From NCBI GenBank assembly GCA_035301545.1, contig DATGUA010000005.1:1-5609 (forward strand): a stretch of DNA of 5,609 nt, read 5' to 3'. Both the position numbers and the translations under genes were made by a program. This document shows, one piece after another, positions 5,185-5,609 of this stretch. Below the pieces are notes generated by a model, which saw nothing but the letters and a program-made list of their open reading frames with translations, searched no databases and had not been told where the DNA came from. The DNA is from DATGUA01 sp035301545 (GTDB taxonomy: Bacteria; Bacillota; Clostridia; Tissierellales; Tissierellaceae). Numbering within the stretch: position 1 is the first letter of the stretch; each line of letters begins with the position of its first letter.

Positions 5185-5481
5185 TTATTCAAGAATTAAT
5201 CCATGAATATCAAATTCTTTATTTGCCAAATCTGAAACCCGTTCTGACATATCAATTGTAATAGTGTCGTTTTCTAGTTTTGCTTCACTATATAGATAAA
5301 TATTTAAATTATCCATATTATATAACTTATAATTACTTGGAACCTCCGGTTCCTCAAGGCTAACAAATATTTCTGGCCTAGGACTTCAACAGCTACTAGG
5401 GATTTCAGAATATATAGTTATATTTCTTTTACCACAGGCCCTTAAAAAATTTTCAACTTCCTTAGAAATTATTATATTCAT
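5185..5481 (-). CDS. Small selenoprotein of the CC/Se-motif (HesB-like) type, with in-frame UGA read as selenocysteine
   Basis: 98 residues when TGA at 5388-5386 (minus strand) is read as selenocysteine (Sec32). AAGGAG at 5496-5491 lies 9 bases before the ATG, and the frame stays open to TAA at 5187-5185 apart from this one TGA. It starts with a helix (residues 5-16), then strand ITIYSEIPSSC and Sec32. The second half, EPSNYKLYNMDNLNIYL-like (about 45-63) and then LENDTITIDM, has the strand pattern of HesB-like small proteins. Cys31-Sec32 is a vicinal pair that matches my recollection of the CC/Se motif (seleno)protein family, whose members carry Cys-Cys or Cys-Sec at this point. Function is unknown; redox or metal binding is a reasonable inference. 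A strong GGAACC/GGTTCC hairpin follows the TGA. Gene callers that treat TGA as stop leave only fragments of 31 and about 66 codons, so it is easily missed. A nonsense-mutated pseudogene is the alternative. Confidence 0.78.
5336..5388 (-). promoter_or_regulatory. Selenocysteine codon and candidate SECIS of the CC/Se-type gene
   Basis: On the minus strand, TGA (5388-5386) is followed by CTT, a GA bulge, GGAACC (5353-5348), loop GGA, GGTTCC (5344-5339) and AAG. The result is a bulged hairpin with a G-rich tip. The loop begins about 39 bases after the TGA, slightly beyond the usual 16-37. A weaker hairpin with AGGC pairing GCCT, its apical loop about 15 bases from the TGA, is an alternative. Confidence 0.5.
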
Positions 5482-5609
5482 ATAGAAATTCTCCTTTTAA
5501 TTTTACTTGTATAATTATATATTTAATACCCACATACTAGCTGATAAAACATTGGTATATAGTAGAGAAATATCTTAAAAGAAGAGCCTTCCGGTACAGT
5601 TAGGAGATC
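5482..5609. other. Right-edge region upstream of the CC/Se-type gene
   Basis: This holds the ribosome binding site of the minus-strand selenoprotein gene (AAGGAG, 5496-5491) and, presumably, its promoter; no clear -35/-10 pair stands out. The last 30 bases are richer in G and C than the rest. On the minus strand a frame is open from the edge to TAA at 5525-5523 (28 codons), which could be the tail of an upstream gene, but it resembles no family I know. Confidence 0.4.

Noticed and set aside
5523..5609. Minus-strand open frame of 28 codons running in from the right edge
   Set aside because: It is too short and matches no known family, so it is recorded only as an edge note.

Overview
The window is AT-rich DNA with strong AGGAGG-type ribosome binding sites, short intergenic gaps, and AT-rich intrinsic terminators. 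Together with a barnase/barstar pair, an archaeal-type peroxiredoxin and two genes that read best with UGA as selenocysteine, this points to a low-GC anaerobic Firmicute (Clostridia/Tissierellia-like) that makes selenoproteins. The species cannot be named from the sequence, and the Sec machinery (selA, selB, selC, selD) is not in the window.

Left part (1-1750). The end of a cyclophilin-type peptidyl-prolyl isomerase runs in from the left edge. It converges on a six-helix HdeD/DUF308 membrane protein on the minus strand, with a perfect inverted-repeat terminator between them. Divergent from the membrane protein is a two-gene operon: a lipoprotein carrying a complete barnase ribonuclease domain with all catalytic residues, then 3 bases later its inhibitor barstar. 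This is an exported RNase and immunity pair, with the toxin apparently tethered to the outer face of the membrane through an acidic linker.

Middle part (1750-3400). A small HAD-fold protein (minus strand, soluble P-type-ATPase-like) shares a bidirectional terminator with barstar. After a leader region of about 440 bases comes a one-gene peroxiredoxin unit. The leader holds a Fur-family (PerR-like) 7-1-7 operator and possibly a decayed coding remnant. The unit closes with a strong GNRA-tetraloop terminator.

Right part (3400-5609). After about 400 bases of non-coding DNA there is a gene of the glycine/sarcosine/betaine reductase selenoprotein B family. Its frame is interrupted by one TGA at 4257-4259, in a PGUxxCHQS context, followed at the right distance by a hairpin fitting a bacterial SECIS. 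It is followed by a GNAT N-acetyltransferase. On the minus strand at 5185-5481 is a second, previously hidden selenoprotein of 98 residues, with Cys-Sec at residues 31-32. It is missed by ordinary gene calling because the TGA splits it into pieces. Two selenoproteins and a thiol peroxidase within about 2.8 kb give this stretch a redox theme. The genes are on different transcripts, so joint function is only an inference.
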